Shown here: positions 1 to 8,838 of the stretch, piece after piece
Layout of the letters: each line of letters begins with the position of its first letter
How positions within the stretch are numbered: position 1 is the first letter of the stretch
NCBI GenBank assembly: GCA_903882805.1
Contig: CAIRYK010000043.1
Span: forward strand, 62,001-126,000
Direction of reading: 5' to 3'
Length of the DNA: 64,000 bases
Source: an uncultured Bacteroidota bacterium
Lineage (GTDB): Bacteria; Bacteroidota; Bacteroidia; Chitinophagales; Chitinophagaceae
Program-made: the position numbers and the translations under genes
The notes under the pieces: model-generated
Database searches by the model: none
What the model saw: only the letters and a program-made list of their open reading frames with translations
Told to the model about the DNA's origin: nothing

Positions 1-15
1 CAGTTCTTTACAATC

Positions 16-126
16 ACTTATCAAGAAAGGCAGAGGGTTATGGCCCTGTGAAGCCTTAGCAACCTCTTCCCGAGGCATCGGGAAAGCTGGTGCTAATTCC
101 AACCCAAGCAATTGGGAAAGATAAGT
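16..126 (+). ncRNA. SAM-I (S-box) riboswitch
   Basis: The closing helix P1 can be paired exactly: ACTTATC at 16-22 with GATAAGT at 120-126. Between them lie the S-box hallmarks, an AGAGGG...GCCCTGTGAAGCC block (32-54), TTAGCAACCTCTTCCC (56-71), and GGTGCTAATTCCA (88-100). The element sits upstream of methionine-pathway genes on the same strand, which is the usual place for this class. By established knowledge it binds S-adenosylmethionine and shuts off the downstream genes. The promoter is not identified and may lie left of the window. Confidence 0.93.
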
Positions 127-177
127 CAGACGCAATAGTTTGATAAAGTTTCCTGCTCAGGAATAAACATAATAACT

Positions 178-212
178 AAAAGCTCCTCTGATTTATCGGT
201 GGAGCTTTTTTT
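178..212 (+). terminator. Riboswitch expression-platform terminator
   Basis: AAAAGCTCC (178-186) pairs with GGAGCTTTT (201-209) and is followed by a T run. It lies about 50 bases after the riboswitch and before the first gene, so it is the likely SAM-controlled attenuator. The competing antiterminator was not worked out. Confidence 0.8.
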
Positions 213-321
213 ATTTTCCTAACTCGAGGTAGGAATGTAAAACGGCTGCATCGGTATACTTTTTTTGATAAGTGGCATATAAAAACTAAACCATTTTTAA
301 CCATTTTAAAATCAAAAAAAG

Positions 322-1497
322 ATGAACAACACAACCAAATTAATTCATAGCGTTCCAGTCGATCCACTTACCGGTTCTATTTCAGTGCCTATTTACCAAA
401 CATCTACCTTTGTACAAGACGCCCCTGGCGAAAACAAAGGATATGACTATGCCCGCAGTAATAACCCCACCCGTGCTGCCTTTGAAAGCATAGTAGCTGA
501 ACTGGAAGGTGGCGCCGGAGCTTCGGCTTTTGCAAGCGGTCTTGCCGCTATAGATGCTGTGGTTAAACTGCTGGAAACAGGCGACGAAATACTGGCTGTA
601 GACGATATTTATGGCGGAGCTTTTCGTTTATTCACCCATATCTACGCAAAATTCGGTATAACTGTTAACTATGTAGACACAACAGATGCCGGAAATGTGC
701 TGGACGCGATAAATCCCAAAACAAAGTTGGTGTGGCTGGAAACACCAACAAACCCTACCTTGAAAATAAGCGATATTGAGGCAATAGGTAAAATAGCCAA
801 ACAAAATGGCGCGCTATTGTGTGTAGACAACACTTTTGCCTCGCCGGCGCTACAGCAGCCTATTAAGCTGGGAGCCGACATTGTTGTGCACAGCGCTACA
901 AAATATCTGGGCGGCCACAGCGATCTGATTGCCGGAATTGTGGTTTGTAAAACACAGGAACTGGCCGACAAAATAAAATTTATACAAAACGCGAGCGGCG
1001 CAATACTGTCGCCGCAAGATAGCTGGCTGGCCATACGTGGAGTGGAAACACTGTATTTGCGTGTCCAGGAGCATTCTAAAAACGCGCTAACTATTGCCCG
1101 TTTTCTGGAATCGCACCCTGCCATTGATAAAGTTTACTATCCAGGCTTGAAGGCGCACCTAAACCATGATATAGCTACCCAACAACAATCGGCCTTTGGC
1201 GGTATCATTTCATTTACATTGAAAAATGATACGGAAGCTGCCGCTAAAACGGTTGTTTGCAGTACTTCGTTATTTAAACTTGCAGAAAGTCTGGGAGGTG
1301 TGAAGAGCTTGCTATGCCATCCAGCAACGATGACACATAAGAACATACCAGCTGAAAAAAGAAGATCGAGCGGTGTTGCGGATAGCCTTATCAGACTCAG
1401 TGTAGGATTGGAACATCCGGACGACCTGATTGCAGATATTGATCAGGCTCTTTTGAAAAGCGCAGTCACCAACAGAAAGCTGGCCGAAATAGCATAA
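322..1497 (+). CDS. Trans-sulfuration PLP enzyme (cystathionine gamma-synthase / O-acylhomoserine sulfhydrylase type)
   Basis: This 391-residue protein belongs to the Cys/Met metabolism PLP-dependent family, whose usual length is about 380-400. The cofactor lysine is K194 in the SATKYLGGHSD motif; YARSNNPT (43-50), the glycine/alanine-rich stretch ASAFASGLAAI (67-77) and VWLETPTNPT (137-146) are also family signatures. It would join an activated homoserine to cysteine or sulfide on the way to methionine. The upstream SAM riboswitch and downstream homoserine dehydrogenase support methionine synthesis rather than breakdown. Sequence alone does not separate MetB, MetY/MetZ and cystathionine gamma-lyase activities. 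The ATG at 322 has no clear Shine-Dalgarno, as is normal in this phylum. Confidence 0.88.
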   Translation: MNNTTKLIHSVPVDPLTGSISVPIYQTSTFVQDAPGENKGYDYARSNNPTRAAFESIVAELEGGAGASAFASGLAAIDAVVKLLETGDEILAVDDIYGGAFRLFTHIYAKFGITVNYVDTTDAGNVLDAINPKTKLVWLETPTNPTLKISDIEAIGKIAKQNGALLCVDNTFASPALQQPIKLGADIVVHSATKYLGGHSDLIAGIVVCKTQELADKIKFIQNASGAILSPQDSWLAIRGVETLYLRVQEHSKNALTIARFLESHPAIDKVYYPGLKAHLNHDIATQQQSAFGGIISFTLKNDTEAAAKTVVCSTSLFKLAESLGGVKSLLCHPATMTHKNIPAEKRRSSGVADSLIRLSVGLEHPDDLIADIDQALLKSAVTNRKLAEIA

Positions 1498-1585
1498 CTG
1501 CATGTACCCACCCAAGCGCAATAACAGCATGCCCCTTTATTCATTACCCACTTTGAAAATAATCTAATCAACAAAAACTGAAACA

Positions 1586-2863
1586 ATGTCTATACAAAAT
1601 CAACATACACAGCTTACTATTGGCCTATTTGGCTTTGGCGTAGTAGGCGAAGGACTTTATAAAACACTGGAACAAACACCCGGACTACAAGCGCAAATAA
1701 AAAAAGTGTGCATAAAGCATGGCGACAAACCCAGAAATGCGCCATACGATCTGTTTACCACCAATGCCTCAGAATTACTGAACGACCAGGAAATAAATGT
1801 AATTGTAGAACTAATAGACGATGCAGACGCCGCCTACCGTATTGTAACTACAGCGCTAAAACGCAAGAAAGCTGTGGTAAGCGCCAATAAAAAAATGATT
1901 GCCGAGCATATTGCCGAACTAATACTACTGCAAGAAACGTACGGCGCGCCGTTTCTATACGAAGCTGCATGCTGCGCAAGTATTCCGGTAATCAGAAATC
2001 TGGAGGAATACTACGATAATGATTTGCTGCATAGCATCAGCGGCATTGTAAACGGTTCTACAAATTACATTCTAACACGCGTATTTGACGACAAAATAGG
2101 ATTTGACGCAGCGCTACAACAGGCGCAAGCAGAAGGTTTTGCAGAAAGTAATCCGGCTTTGGACGTAGAGGGTACTGATGCCGTAAATAAGCTAAGTATA
2201 CTGCTGACTCATGCTTATGGCATTATCGTGCCGCCAGGCGAAATACTGCACACAGGCATACAAAACCTATCGGCGAGCGACGCCATTTACGCAAAAGAAA
2301 AGGGATATGTGATAAAACTTGTAGCGCAATGCAGAAAACTGAATAACGGAGCTATTGCGTCATTTGTGCTGCCTCAATACATTACAAACGGCAATCAGCT
2401 ATACAATGTAAAAAATGAGTACAACGGTGTAGTTATAGAAAGCAACCTTGCAGACAAACAGTTTTTCTATGGTAAGGGAGCAGGCGGGTTCCCTACAGCC
2501 TCGGCAGTACTGAGCGATTTATCTGCACTGCGGTACAACTATAGGTACGAATATAAGAAGCTGAAATTCCAGACACCTCCAAAACAAGCTGACGACTTCT
2601 ACTTACAACTTGGAGTAAGCGCTGCAGAAATAGCTACTATCCCTGTACACCTTTTTGACCAGATACTGGAATGGAGTAGCGACGAACATAGTAGTAGAAT
2701 AAAAGGGATAATACACTACTCAAAATTAACCGAGACCAACTGGTGGAAACAAGCAGGTATTTCTGTTATTCTCTATCCAGATGGTATACTAGATAATTTT
2801 GAACCAAAATATGCCAGTATAAAAGAGAGGAAGATTTATGGTTCTGAAACTTTTGTAAGCTAA
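1586..2863 (+). CDS. hom: Homoserine dehydrogenase
   Basis: This 425-residue protein reduces aspartate semialdehyde to homoserine. The N-terminus carries the nucleotide-binding loop GLFGFGVVGEG (about 13-23). VVSANKK (about 94-100), the GIVNGSTNYIL stretch and PALDVEGTDAVNKLSIL match the catalytic and substrate-binding blocks of the family. There is no aspartokinase domain, so it is the stand-alone form. Residues from about 325 onward are less conserved, and no clear ACT domain was seen. It follows the PLP enzyme by 88 bases with no terminator between, so both genes are probably under the same SAM riboswitch, coupling homoserine supply to methionine demand. Confidence 0.9.
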   Translation: MSIQNQHTQLTIGLFGFGVVGEGLYKTLEQTPGLQAQIKKVCIKHGDKPRNAPYDLFTTNASELLNDQEINVIVELIDDADAAYRIVTTALKRKKAVVSANKKMIAEHIAELILLQETYGAPFLYEAACCASIPVIRNLEEYYDNDLLHSISGIVNGSTNYILTRVFDDKIGFDAALQQAQAEGFAESNPALDVEGTDAVNKLSILLTHAYGIIVPPGEILHTGIQNLSASDAIYAKEKGYVIKLVAQCRKLNNGAIASFVLPQYITNGNQLYNVKNEYNGVVIESNLADKQFFYGKGAGGFPTASAVLSDLSALRYNYRYEYKKLKFQTPPKQADDFYLQLGVSAAEIATIPVHLFDQILEWSSDEHSSRIKGIIHYSKLTETNWWKQAGISVILYPDGILDNFEPKYASIKERKIYGSETFVS

Positions 2864-2880
2864 CCATAAAATAGCTATTG

Positions 2881-2920
2881 ATAGGAGGTTATTCAAAATA
2901 ATGGATGGCCTCCTATTTTA
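2881..2920. terminator. Intrinsic terminator between convergent genes
   Basis: ATAGGAGG (2881-2888) pairs with CCTCCTAT (2909-2916), followed on the plus strand by TTTTATATTTT. It ends the methionine operon and overlaps the stop codon of the opposing gene. Confidence 0.7.
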
Positions 2921-3670
2921 TATTTTCTTCCAGATTATATAGCTATTAAGAAAACTACTTTCCAACTCACCCTGCATTTCGCTTATCGATTCAATGTAGG
3001 GAGTATAACCTCTTATAGTTCTACTCACTCCCCCATTTGTTATCGTGCGATTTGATCGTGGAATGTTGACAAAACCTCTAAAATAATATGTTTTCCCGGC
3101 GCTCAACGAAATCTGCTCTACAATCCCCTGACTTGCAACAGTGAGTTTCATATTGTTGCCAGGAGCGCTGCGCAATACATACTTCATATTACCATTTAGT
3201 GGTAATCGCAAGGTATCATTAACCATTACATCGAAAGAAACAGAGTCGTTGTAAGACCCACTATAGATGGGCCTATATAGTACTATCGTTGCCTGATTCG
3301 CATCCTTCACACCGGGCGTGTTGCCTTTTGTGGCAAATTTCTCTATATCTTTTGCCTTGTACACATTAAATCTCATGGCGTAGTTACCAGATTGACTGGC
3401 ATCTCTGAAATTGCTTACTACCATTATTTGCCCTCCCATTACATGGGCTTCAGTCGCCATTTGTTGCATTTGTGTACTAAAATCGGCTTTTTCCTTCTTT
3501 TTAGGTACTCCTGTTTTTACATACCCTATTAGCATTAAAGAGGTATCTACTACAAAGGTAGATGGGCATACCCAAATATCTTTGTTATCAGCTAAATGAT
3601 ATGGCCTTTGGCCATAAGCGCTGGTTAAAAGGGTAGCGCTAAACACGAAAAGAAGGAGAAATCTGACCAT
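2918..3670 (-). CDS. Secreted DUF2846-like protein
   Basis: The start at 3670 gives 250 residues beginning with a signal peptide (MVRFLLLFVFSATLLTSAYGQ, cleavage near AYG/Q). A longer frame reaches 3724 but would add 18 residues in front of the signal sequence. The middle part, with ATIVLYRPIYSGS, a VNDTLRLPLNGNMKYVL segment and SAGKTYYFRG, resembles DUF2846 proteins, which are extracytoplasmic and of unknown function. It should be periplasmic or membrane-associated; there is no lipobox cysteine. It is convergent with the methionine operon and lies downstream of the ribosomal operon terminator, so it is probably transcribed alone. The family call is a pattern judgement. Confidence 0.6.
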   Translation of the reverse strand: MVRFLLLFVFSATLLTSAYGQRPYHLADNKDIWVCPSTFVVDTSLMLIGYVKTGVPKKKEKADFSTQMQQMATEAHVMGGQIMVVSNFRDASQSGNYAMRFNVYKAKDIEKFATKGNTPGVKDANQATIVLYRPIYSGSYNDSVSFDVMVNDTLRLPLNGNMKYVLRSAPGNNMKLTVASQGIVEQISLSAGKTYYFRGFVNIPRSNRTITNGGVSRTIRGYTPYIESISEMQGELESSFLNSYIIWKKI

Positions 3671-3756
3671 TATAAATAAAAGAGAATTAAAATAACACCG
3701 CTTAATATCTTGTAAATCAAACAATTAAAGTACAAATGCAGAATTTAAAACAAACA

Positions 3757-3786
3757 ACAAAGCCCCTGCAAAAGTAGGGGCTTTGT
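3757..3786 (-). terminator. Terminator of the rplKAJL operon
   Basis: ACAAAGCCCCT (3757-3767) pairs perfectly with AGGGGCTTTGT (3776-3786). Read on the minus strand it is followed by TTGTTTGTTTT. It lies 24 bases after the rplL stop codon. Confidence 0.88.
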
Positions 3787-3810
3787 CATTTATAAAATAT
3801 TTAGAAAAAA

Positions 3811-4182
3811 TTAAGCGAGTTCAACTTCAGCGCCTACTTCTTTCAGCTTAGCCATAATGTCTTCAGCTTCAGCTTTGCTTACGCCTTCTTTAACATTCTT
3901 TGGTGCGCCGTCAACCAGTTCTTTTGCTTCTTTCAAGCCAAGACCTGTAAGATCTTTAACCGCTTTTACAACGTTCAGTTTAGAAGGACCTGCGTTCTTC
4001 AATACTACGTTGAAAGAAGTTTTTTCAGCTGGAGCTGCAGCAGCTTCAACGCCTGCAGAAGCAACTACTGTAGCAGCTGCTGGTTCGATACCGTAATCAG
4101 ATTTCAATACGTTAGCGAGTTCCTGTACTTCTTTTACAGTAAGGCTTACTAATTGTTCGGCTAATGCTTTAATGTCTGCCAT
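3811..4182 (-). CDS. rplL: 50S ribosomal protein L7/L12
   Basis: This 123-residue protein forms the flexible ribosomal stalk that recruits translation GTPases. It shows the N-terminal dimerization helices ([21 protein letters not shown]), an alanine/proline-rich hinge at about 50-56, and the C-terminal domain with [20 protein letters not shown] and [14 protein letters not shown]. Length and order are normal. It follows rplJ as in most bacteria, but a strong terminator comes directly after it instead of rpoB. Confidence 0.97.
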   Translation of the reverse strand: MADIKALAEQLVSLTVKEVQELANVLKSDYGIEPAAATVVASAGVEAAAAPAEKTSFNVVLKNAGPSKLNVVKAVKDLTGLGLKEAKELVDGAPKNVKEGVSKAEAEDIMAKLKEVGAEVELA

Positions 4183-4325
4183 TTTATTATTGTTTAATGT
4201 TTGTTGTTTAAAAATTGTTTGTTGTTACTTATTGGGTAATTATATATTGACTTGGAAGCCGTATTTGTGGTTTGCAATTGCATACAAGCAATGCAAACAA
4301 TGTTTCAGGTAGCAAAATACCTGAT

Positions 4326-4838
4326 TTATTCTGCAGCAGCGCCTTCTGCTTTCTGCTCGTGGTGGTGCAACAATGCAGCCAATACGCGTTTTGCAGGAGA
4401 TTGCAACAAACCAATAACCTCGCCGATAAGCTCGTTCTTGGTTTTGATACTTGTCAGCGCTTTCAGTTGATCGTCGCCAGAGAAAACATCCGAACCGATA
4501 AGAGCTGCTTTCAATACAGGTTTACCTTGAGATGTTTTGCGGAAAGCGGTAAGGATAACAGCAGGCTCTTTTGGCGACTCAGAGAACATAAGCGCAGTAA
4601 CGCCATGCAATGATTCATATATCGGAGCATACTTATCGTCATTAAAGCTTTCGAGCGCTTTTTTAATGAGGGTATTTTTGGCAACTTTCATCTCCACATT
4701 GGCATCGAAACAAAGCCTGCGGAGTTTGCTCACCTGTGCTACCGTTAAAGATTCGGTATTGGTGACGTAAAAATTTTCGTACTGTGTGAATTTACCTTTC
4801 AGTACTTCTATTGCTTCATTTTTTTGAGCAGGAGTCAT
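4326..4838 (-). CDS. rplJ: 50S ribosomal protein L10
   Basis: This 170-residue protein anchors L7/L12 dimers to the ribosome at the stalk base. The N-terminal block, with FYVTNTESLTVAQVSKLRR and VAKNTLIKKALE, is typical. The C-terminal helix (AKRVLAALLHHHEQK) is where L7/L12 dimers bind. The 138-base gap upstream to rplA is longer than the others in the operon and may hold a translational control leader. Confidence 0.96.
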   Translation of the reverse strand: MTPAQKNEAIEVLKGKFTQYENFYVTNTESLTVAQVSKLRRLCFDANVEMKVAKNTLIKKALESFNDDKYAPIYESLHGVTALMFSESPKEPAVILTAFRKTSQGKPVLKAALIGSDVFSGDDQLKALTSIKTKNELIGEVIGLLQSPAKRVLAALLHHHEQKAEGAAAE

Positions 4839-4976
4839 TTTTAAAAATTTGAAAACTTGAAAACTTGTTATCGAGTATGCTTCCAGAAATGTAGGCGAAC
4901 TCTACCAAATAATCAAAATGTTATTAAAATATTTTCAATCAATCAACCCGTTGTGCGTACACAACTCAGCTGCGTA
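4839..4976 (-). promoter_or_regulatory. Possible rplJ leader region
   Basis: The 138 bases between rplA and rplJ contain a hairpin, GTTGTG/CACAAC with a four-base loop, at 4950-4965 directly after the rplA stop. L10(L12) autogenously controls its own mRNA in many bacteria through a leader here. I cannot fold a recognised L10 leader by eye, so this is only a location hint. Confidence 0.25.
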
Positions 4977-5666
4977 TTACATTACCGATTTAGTATCGAC
5001 TGCCAGACTAGGACTCATAGTCGCAGCCATGCTGATACCTTTCAGGTAAGCGCCTTTTGCAGTTGCAGGTTTCATACGCACAAGCGTATTAATGAGTTCC
5101 TGTGCGTTTTCTGCAATTTTGTTTGGTTCGAAAGAAATACGACCAACTGAAGCATGTATGATACCCGCCTTATCGATCTTGAAGGCTATTTTACCGCCTT
5201 TTACTTCTTTTACTGCATTTGCTACATCGTTAGTAACAGTACCTGTTTTAGGGTTAGGCATAAGGTTACGAGGACCCAATATTTTACCCAAACGACCAAT
5301 CTTAGGCATTACAGATGGAGTAGCAACGATAACGTCAACTTCTGTCCATCCGCCTTCGATTTTAGAAACAAATTCGTCAAGGCCAACGAAGTCAGCGCCT
5401 GCTGCTTTTGCTTCAGCTTCTTTATCGGGCGTACAAAGCACCAACACGCGCTTTGTTTTACCTGTACCGTGTGGCAGAGATACTGTGCCGCGAATTGCCT
5501 GATCGGCTTTCTTAGGATCAACACCCAAGCGAATGTGCATATCTACTGAGCTATCAAACTTAGTGGTGTTGATTGTTTTTACAACTGCTGCAGCTTCAGC
5601 AAGTGTATATACTTTATTTTTATCTAATTTAGCTTCTACAGCTTTTCTTTTTTTAGCGATTGCCAT
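4977..5666 (-). CDS. rplA: 50S ribosomal protein L1
   Basis: This 229-residue protein forms the L1 stalk at the ribosomal E site and in many bacteria represses its own operon. Diagnostic segments are [34 protein letters not shown], and [21 protein letters not shown]. The length is normal. It lies 66 bases downstream of rplK in the expected order. Confidence 0.97.
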   Translation of the reverse strand: MAIAKKRKAVEAKLDKNKVYTLAEAAAVVKTINTTKFDSSVDMHIRLGVDPKKADQAIRGTVSLPHGTGKTKRVLVLCTPDKEAEAKAAGADFVGLDEFVSKIEGGWTEVDVIVATPSVMPKIGRLGKILGPRNLMPNPKTGTVTNDVANAVKEVKGGKIAFKIDKAGIIHASVGRISFEPNKIAENAQELINTLVRMKPATAKGAYLKGISMAATMSPSLAVDTKSVM

Positions 5667-5732
5667 TATTATTGTTTTAATAAGGTAAAAAATCTGTTTG
5701 TAAATTCGCCGGGAACAAACCCAACTAATAAA

Positions 5733-6185
5733 TTACTTAACAGTGATTCCTGCAGGTGGATTACCTTCTACGGTGAAGCCCATGCTGCGCGCTGTGCCTG
5801 CCACCATGCTCATAGCGCTGGTGAGCGTAAAGCAGTTAAGATCGGGCATTTTGTCTTTTGCGATCTCTTCTACCTGAGCCCAGGTTACCTTACCAACTTT
5901 TTGGCGGTTTGGTTCTTTCGAGCCTTTAGATTGTTTTGCAAGTTCCATCAACTGCACAGCTGCAGGAGGGGTCTTGATTACAAACTCAAATGATTTGTCT
6001 GTGTAAACAGTAAGTGTTACTGGAAGGATCTTACCTACTTTATCCTGCGTACGAGCATTGAACTGCTTGCAGAACTCCATAATGTTGACGCCTTTTGAGC
6101 CGAGCGCCGGGCCGATTGGTGGTGCCGGATTTGCTGCGCCGCCTTTTACCTGCAACTTAACGAAGCCGCTGATTTCTTTAGCCAT
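5733..6185 (-). CDS. rplK: 50S ribosomal protein L11
   Basis: This 150-residue protein sits at the GTPase-associated centre with L10 and L7/L12. The N-terminus has the usual [21 protein letters not shown] block, and the C-terminal rRNA-binding domain ends with GTARSMGF. It is the first gene of the operon. The gene upstream on this strand is a penicillin-binding protein, not nusG. Confidence 0.97.
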   Translation of the reverse strand: MAKEISGFVKLQVKGGAANPAPPIGPALGSKGVNIMEFCKQFNARTQDKVGKILPVTLTVYTDKSFEFVIKTPPAAVQLMELAKQSKGSKEPNRQKVGKVTWAQVEEIAKDKMPDLNCFTLTSAMSMVAGTARSMGFTVEGNPPAGITVK

Positions 6186-6281
6186 GTTTATTTTTTTGGT
6201 GTTAACGAATTAAAGCAGTTGCCTGCCCGTAAATTCTTCCAAATGCAACCTTAATAAAAGAGCAATATGAGAATTGGTGCG

Positions 6282-6311
6282 CAAAGGTAAGGGTAAATAT
6301 TCTAAAACAAA
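6282..6311 (-). promoter_or_regulatory. Promoter of the rplKAJL operon
   Basis: On the minus strand TACCTTTG (6282-6289) matches the TAnnTTTG -7 element and TTTG (6308-6311) matches the upstream box, with 18 bases between. Transcription would start near 6278, giving a leader of about 90 bases before rplK. Confidence 0.65.
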
Positions 6312-6357
6312 AAAATAAAATAGTTTTTTGTTTACAATACTCTACCCTGCCTACATA

Positions 6358-8667
6358 CTATTCATAGTCTGTAGGCGGAGCGCTTTTTTCTATTACTTCT
6401 ACAGGCGCTTCCTTCGATCCTGATTTACTTCCTTTTTCATTGCCCATGCGCGCTGCGCTTGTAGGGTCGGTCACATCGCAATCATCAAAATTCTCCGGCT
6501 GTTTGAAATATGCATTAGGATCTATTTTCAATGATTTGTCGGCATATACCCGTCTTATAAAGTAAGCCCAAATTGGCAACGCTGCTGCCGCACCCTGACC
6601 AAGACGTTCGTCTCTAAACCTGAACTCCCTGTCGTCGCAACCTACCCATGCGCCGGCAAGCAACTGAGGCGTATAGCCTATAAACCATGCATCGGCCTGA
6701 TTATTGGTGGTACCGGTTTTCCCGGCTATCTCATTAGTGATATTGTACCTAAACCTCAACCTGCCGCCGGTACCGTGATCTACAACGCCCCGCATCATTT
6801 TCACCATCTTAAATGCTGTATTGGCATTGATAATCTCTTTCTGAGCAGGTGCAAAATTTTTGATTAGCATGCCATTTTTATCCTCAATCTTACTTAAGAA
6901 AAACGGCTGCGTATTCATACCTCCGCTTGGGAACATACTATACGCCCCCAACATTTCGAACAATGAAATATCTGATACGCCAAGCGCTACAGACGGAAAT
7001 TTATCCATACGACTAGTAATACCGCATTTATGTGCAAAATCGACAAATGGCTCTACGCCTACTTGTTTCAATATGTACAATGCGGCGTTATTGATTGAGT
7101 TAGCTAATGCATACTTCATAGTAATATCGCCTTCTTCCGATCCACCGGCATCGTAGCTCGCTTTTTCGGGAAACGATTGCGGAGCTGTACTTAATATGCC
7201 GCAGGGCGAAAAACCATTGTCAATTGCAAAGCAATATAATAGCGGTTTGATGGTAGAACCCACCTGACGCTTAGTATTAACATTTACGTGATCGTACTGA
7301 AAAAAGTTGTGGTCTATACCGCCTACCCATGCTTTTACTTCGCCTGTAAAGGGATCCATAGCCATAAAGCCCGATTGCAGGAATAACTTCATGTACTTTA
7401 TGGAGTCTATTGGGCTCATTACAGTGTCCTTAAAATGCACTTTGTTCCATGCAAAAACACGCATCTTGATGGGTTTAGCCATTTCTGCCTGCGCTTTTGC
7501 ATCGTTCATATCCTGGCTACGCAACATCTGATACCTATCAGATGATTTTATAGCGGTGTTTAATATTGTTTGCACATTACCTGCCTTCGACCAAATAGCT
7601 CCGTCTCTGTACCCTGTCTGCGCCAAAAACTGTTTTTGTAGTTCTGTAAGGTGCTCCTGCATAGCCTCTTCAGCATAGCGTTGCATACGGGTATCGATGG
7701 TGGTATAAATTTTGAGACCATCCTTATAAATATCGTAGGGAGTGCCATCAGGCTTTTTCAGATCTTTGCAAGCTGCTTTTACCTGCTGCTCCAGTACCTG
7801 ACGGAAATAAGGAGCTACCCCATCATGATAATCTATTTTGTGGTAATCGAGCGGCGTTTCTCTTTCTTTAAGTTCGGCAAGTTGCTCATCATTAATAAAG
7901 TCGTATTTACGCATTTGATCGAGCACTACATTACGTCTTATTCTTGCTTGCTTAGGGTGGCTACGCGGATTGTAAACGGTGTTGCCTTTAAGCATACCTA
8001 CCAGCGATGCTGCTTCGTCAATCTCTACTTTATCAGGTGTTTTATTGTAAAAAGTAAGCGACGCATTTCTAATGCCAAATACGTTATCTCCAAATGGAAC
8101 AGTGTTCAGGTATAGCGTTATTATTTCATTCTTAGTAAGGTTGCGCTCCAGTTTCACGGCCAATACCCACTCTTTTAGCTTTAAGAAAGGTAAGAAACCA
8201 TCGCCTTTTCTTGGAAATAGGTTTTTGGCCAACTGTTGAGTGATGGTAGACGAACCGCGTTTTTTGTGCAGCAGGGCATATATTGGAATAGCAACAGTTG
8301 CTACTGGGTCGATACCTGCATGATCGTAAAACCTTATATCCTCGGCGGCAAGTAAAGCATGGAGCACATTGGGCGATATTTCCGTATACTTTGTGTTCGA
8401 CCTATCTTGCACATAATAACGCCCCAGCAGTGCGCCATCGCTCGAATAAACATCCGACGATATTAGGCTTTGAGGGTTTTCCAGCTCCGCTAACGATGGC
8501 ATGTACCCTACCATTCCATTTTCTATAGCCCATATTAATACGCTGATAGATAGGACGCCAAGTATAAAAACAGTCCACAATACCTTTATACTACCCTTAG
8601 TTTTCGTGGGCGGCGTAGGTACGCTACCGGTTTTCTTTTTCAATATATTATCGGGTTTGTTTTTCAA
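6358..8667 (-). CDS. Penicillin-binding protein 1A (bifunctional glycosyltransferase/transpeptidase)
   Basis: This 769-residue class A PBP polymerises and crosslinks peptidoglycan in the periplasm, anchored by one membrane helix at about 29-48. The GT51 domain has E109 in AAEDIRFYDHAG and the RGSSTITQQLAKN motif at 138-149. The transpeptidase domain has the serine motif STIK (S471, K474), SIN (S524-N526) and KTGT (650-653). The C-terminal tail from about 720 is charged, serine-rich and probably disordered. The 171 bases upstream hold a promoter-like sequence. It precedes rplK on the same strand with 172 bases between. Confidence 0.93.
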   Translation of the reverse strand: MKNKPDNILKKKTGSVPTPPTKTKGSIKVLWTVFILGVLSISVLIWAIENGMVGYMPSLAELENPQSLISSDVYSSDGALLGRYYVQDRSNTKYTEISPNVLHALLAAEDIRFYDHAGIDPVATVAIPIYALLHKKRGSSTITQQLAKNLFPRKGDGFLPFLKLKEWVLAVKLERNLTKNEIITLYLNTVPFGDNVFGIRNASLTFYNKTPDKVEIDEAASLVGMLKGNTVYNPRSHPKQARIRRNVVLDQMRKYDFINDEQLAELKERETPLDYHKIDYHDGVAPYFRQVLEQQVKAACKDLKKPDGTPYDIYKDGLKIYTTIDTRMQRYAEEAMQEHLTELQKQFLAQTGYRDGAIWSKAGNVQTILNTAIKSSDRYQMLRSQDMNDAKAQAEMAKPIKMRVFAWNKVHFKDTVMSPIDSIKYMKLFLQSGFMAMDPFTGEVKAWVGGIDHNFFQYDHVNVNTKRQVGSTIKPLLYCFAIDNGFSPCGILSTAPQSFPEKASYDAGGSEEGDITMKYALANSINNAALYILKQVGVEPFVDFAHKCGITSRMDKFPSVALGVSDISLFEMLGAYSMFPSGGMNTQPFFLSKIEDKNGMLIKNFAPAQKEIINANTAFKMVKMMRGVVDHGTGGRLRFRYNITNEIAGKTGTTNNQADAWFIGYTPQLLAGAWVGCDDREFRFRDERLGQGAAAALPIWAYFIRRVYADKSLKIDPNAYFKQPENFDDCDVTDPTSAARMGNEKGSKSGSKEAPVEVIEKSAPPTDYE

Positions 8668-8740
8668 TGTAATATCAATTTATGCGCCCTCAAACTGTGC
8701 TTTAGAGTGTTGTTAAATAAAAAACACACGATTCACCTCG

Positions 8741-8769
8741 CAAAAATAATTTTTATTTCTGCTTCCAAC
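8741..8769 (-). promoter_or_regulatory. Putative promoter of the PBP1A gene
   Basis: On the minus strand TATTTTTG (8741-8748) matches TAnnTTTG, and GTTG (8766-8769) sits 17 bases upstream as a possible -33 box. Confidence 0.45.
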
Positions 8770-8838
8770 GCGCAACCCACAATCTATAATTTTAAGAAGC
8801 GCTGGCAAGCTCATATTATCAACTTAATCAAACTCAAC

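Noticed and set aside
4839-4976. A defined L10 leader RNA
   Set aside because: Only one small hairpin is clear; the conserved kink-turn fold of known L10 leaders could not be drawn, so it is kept only as a low-confidence region.
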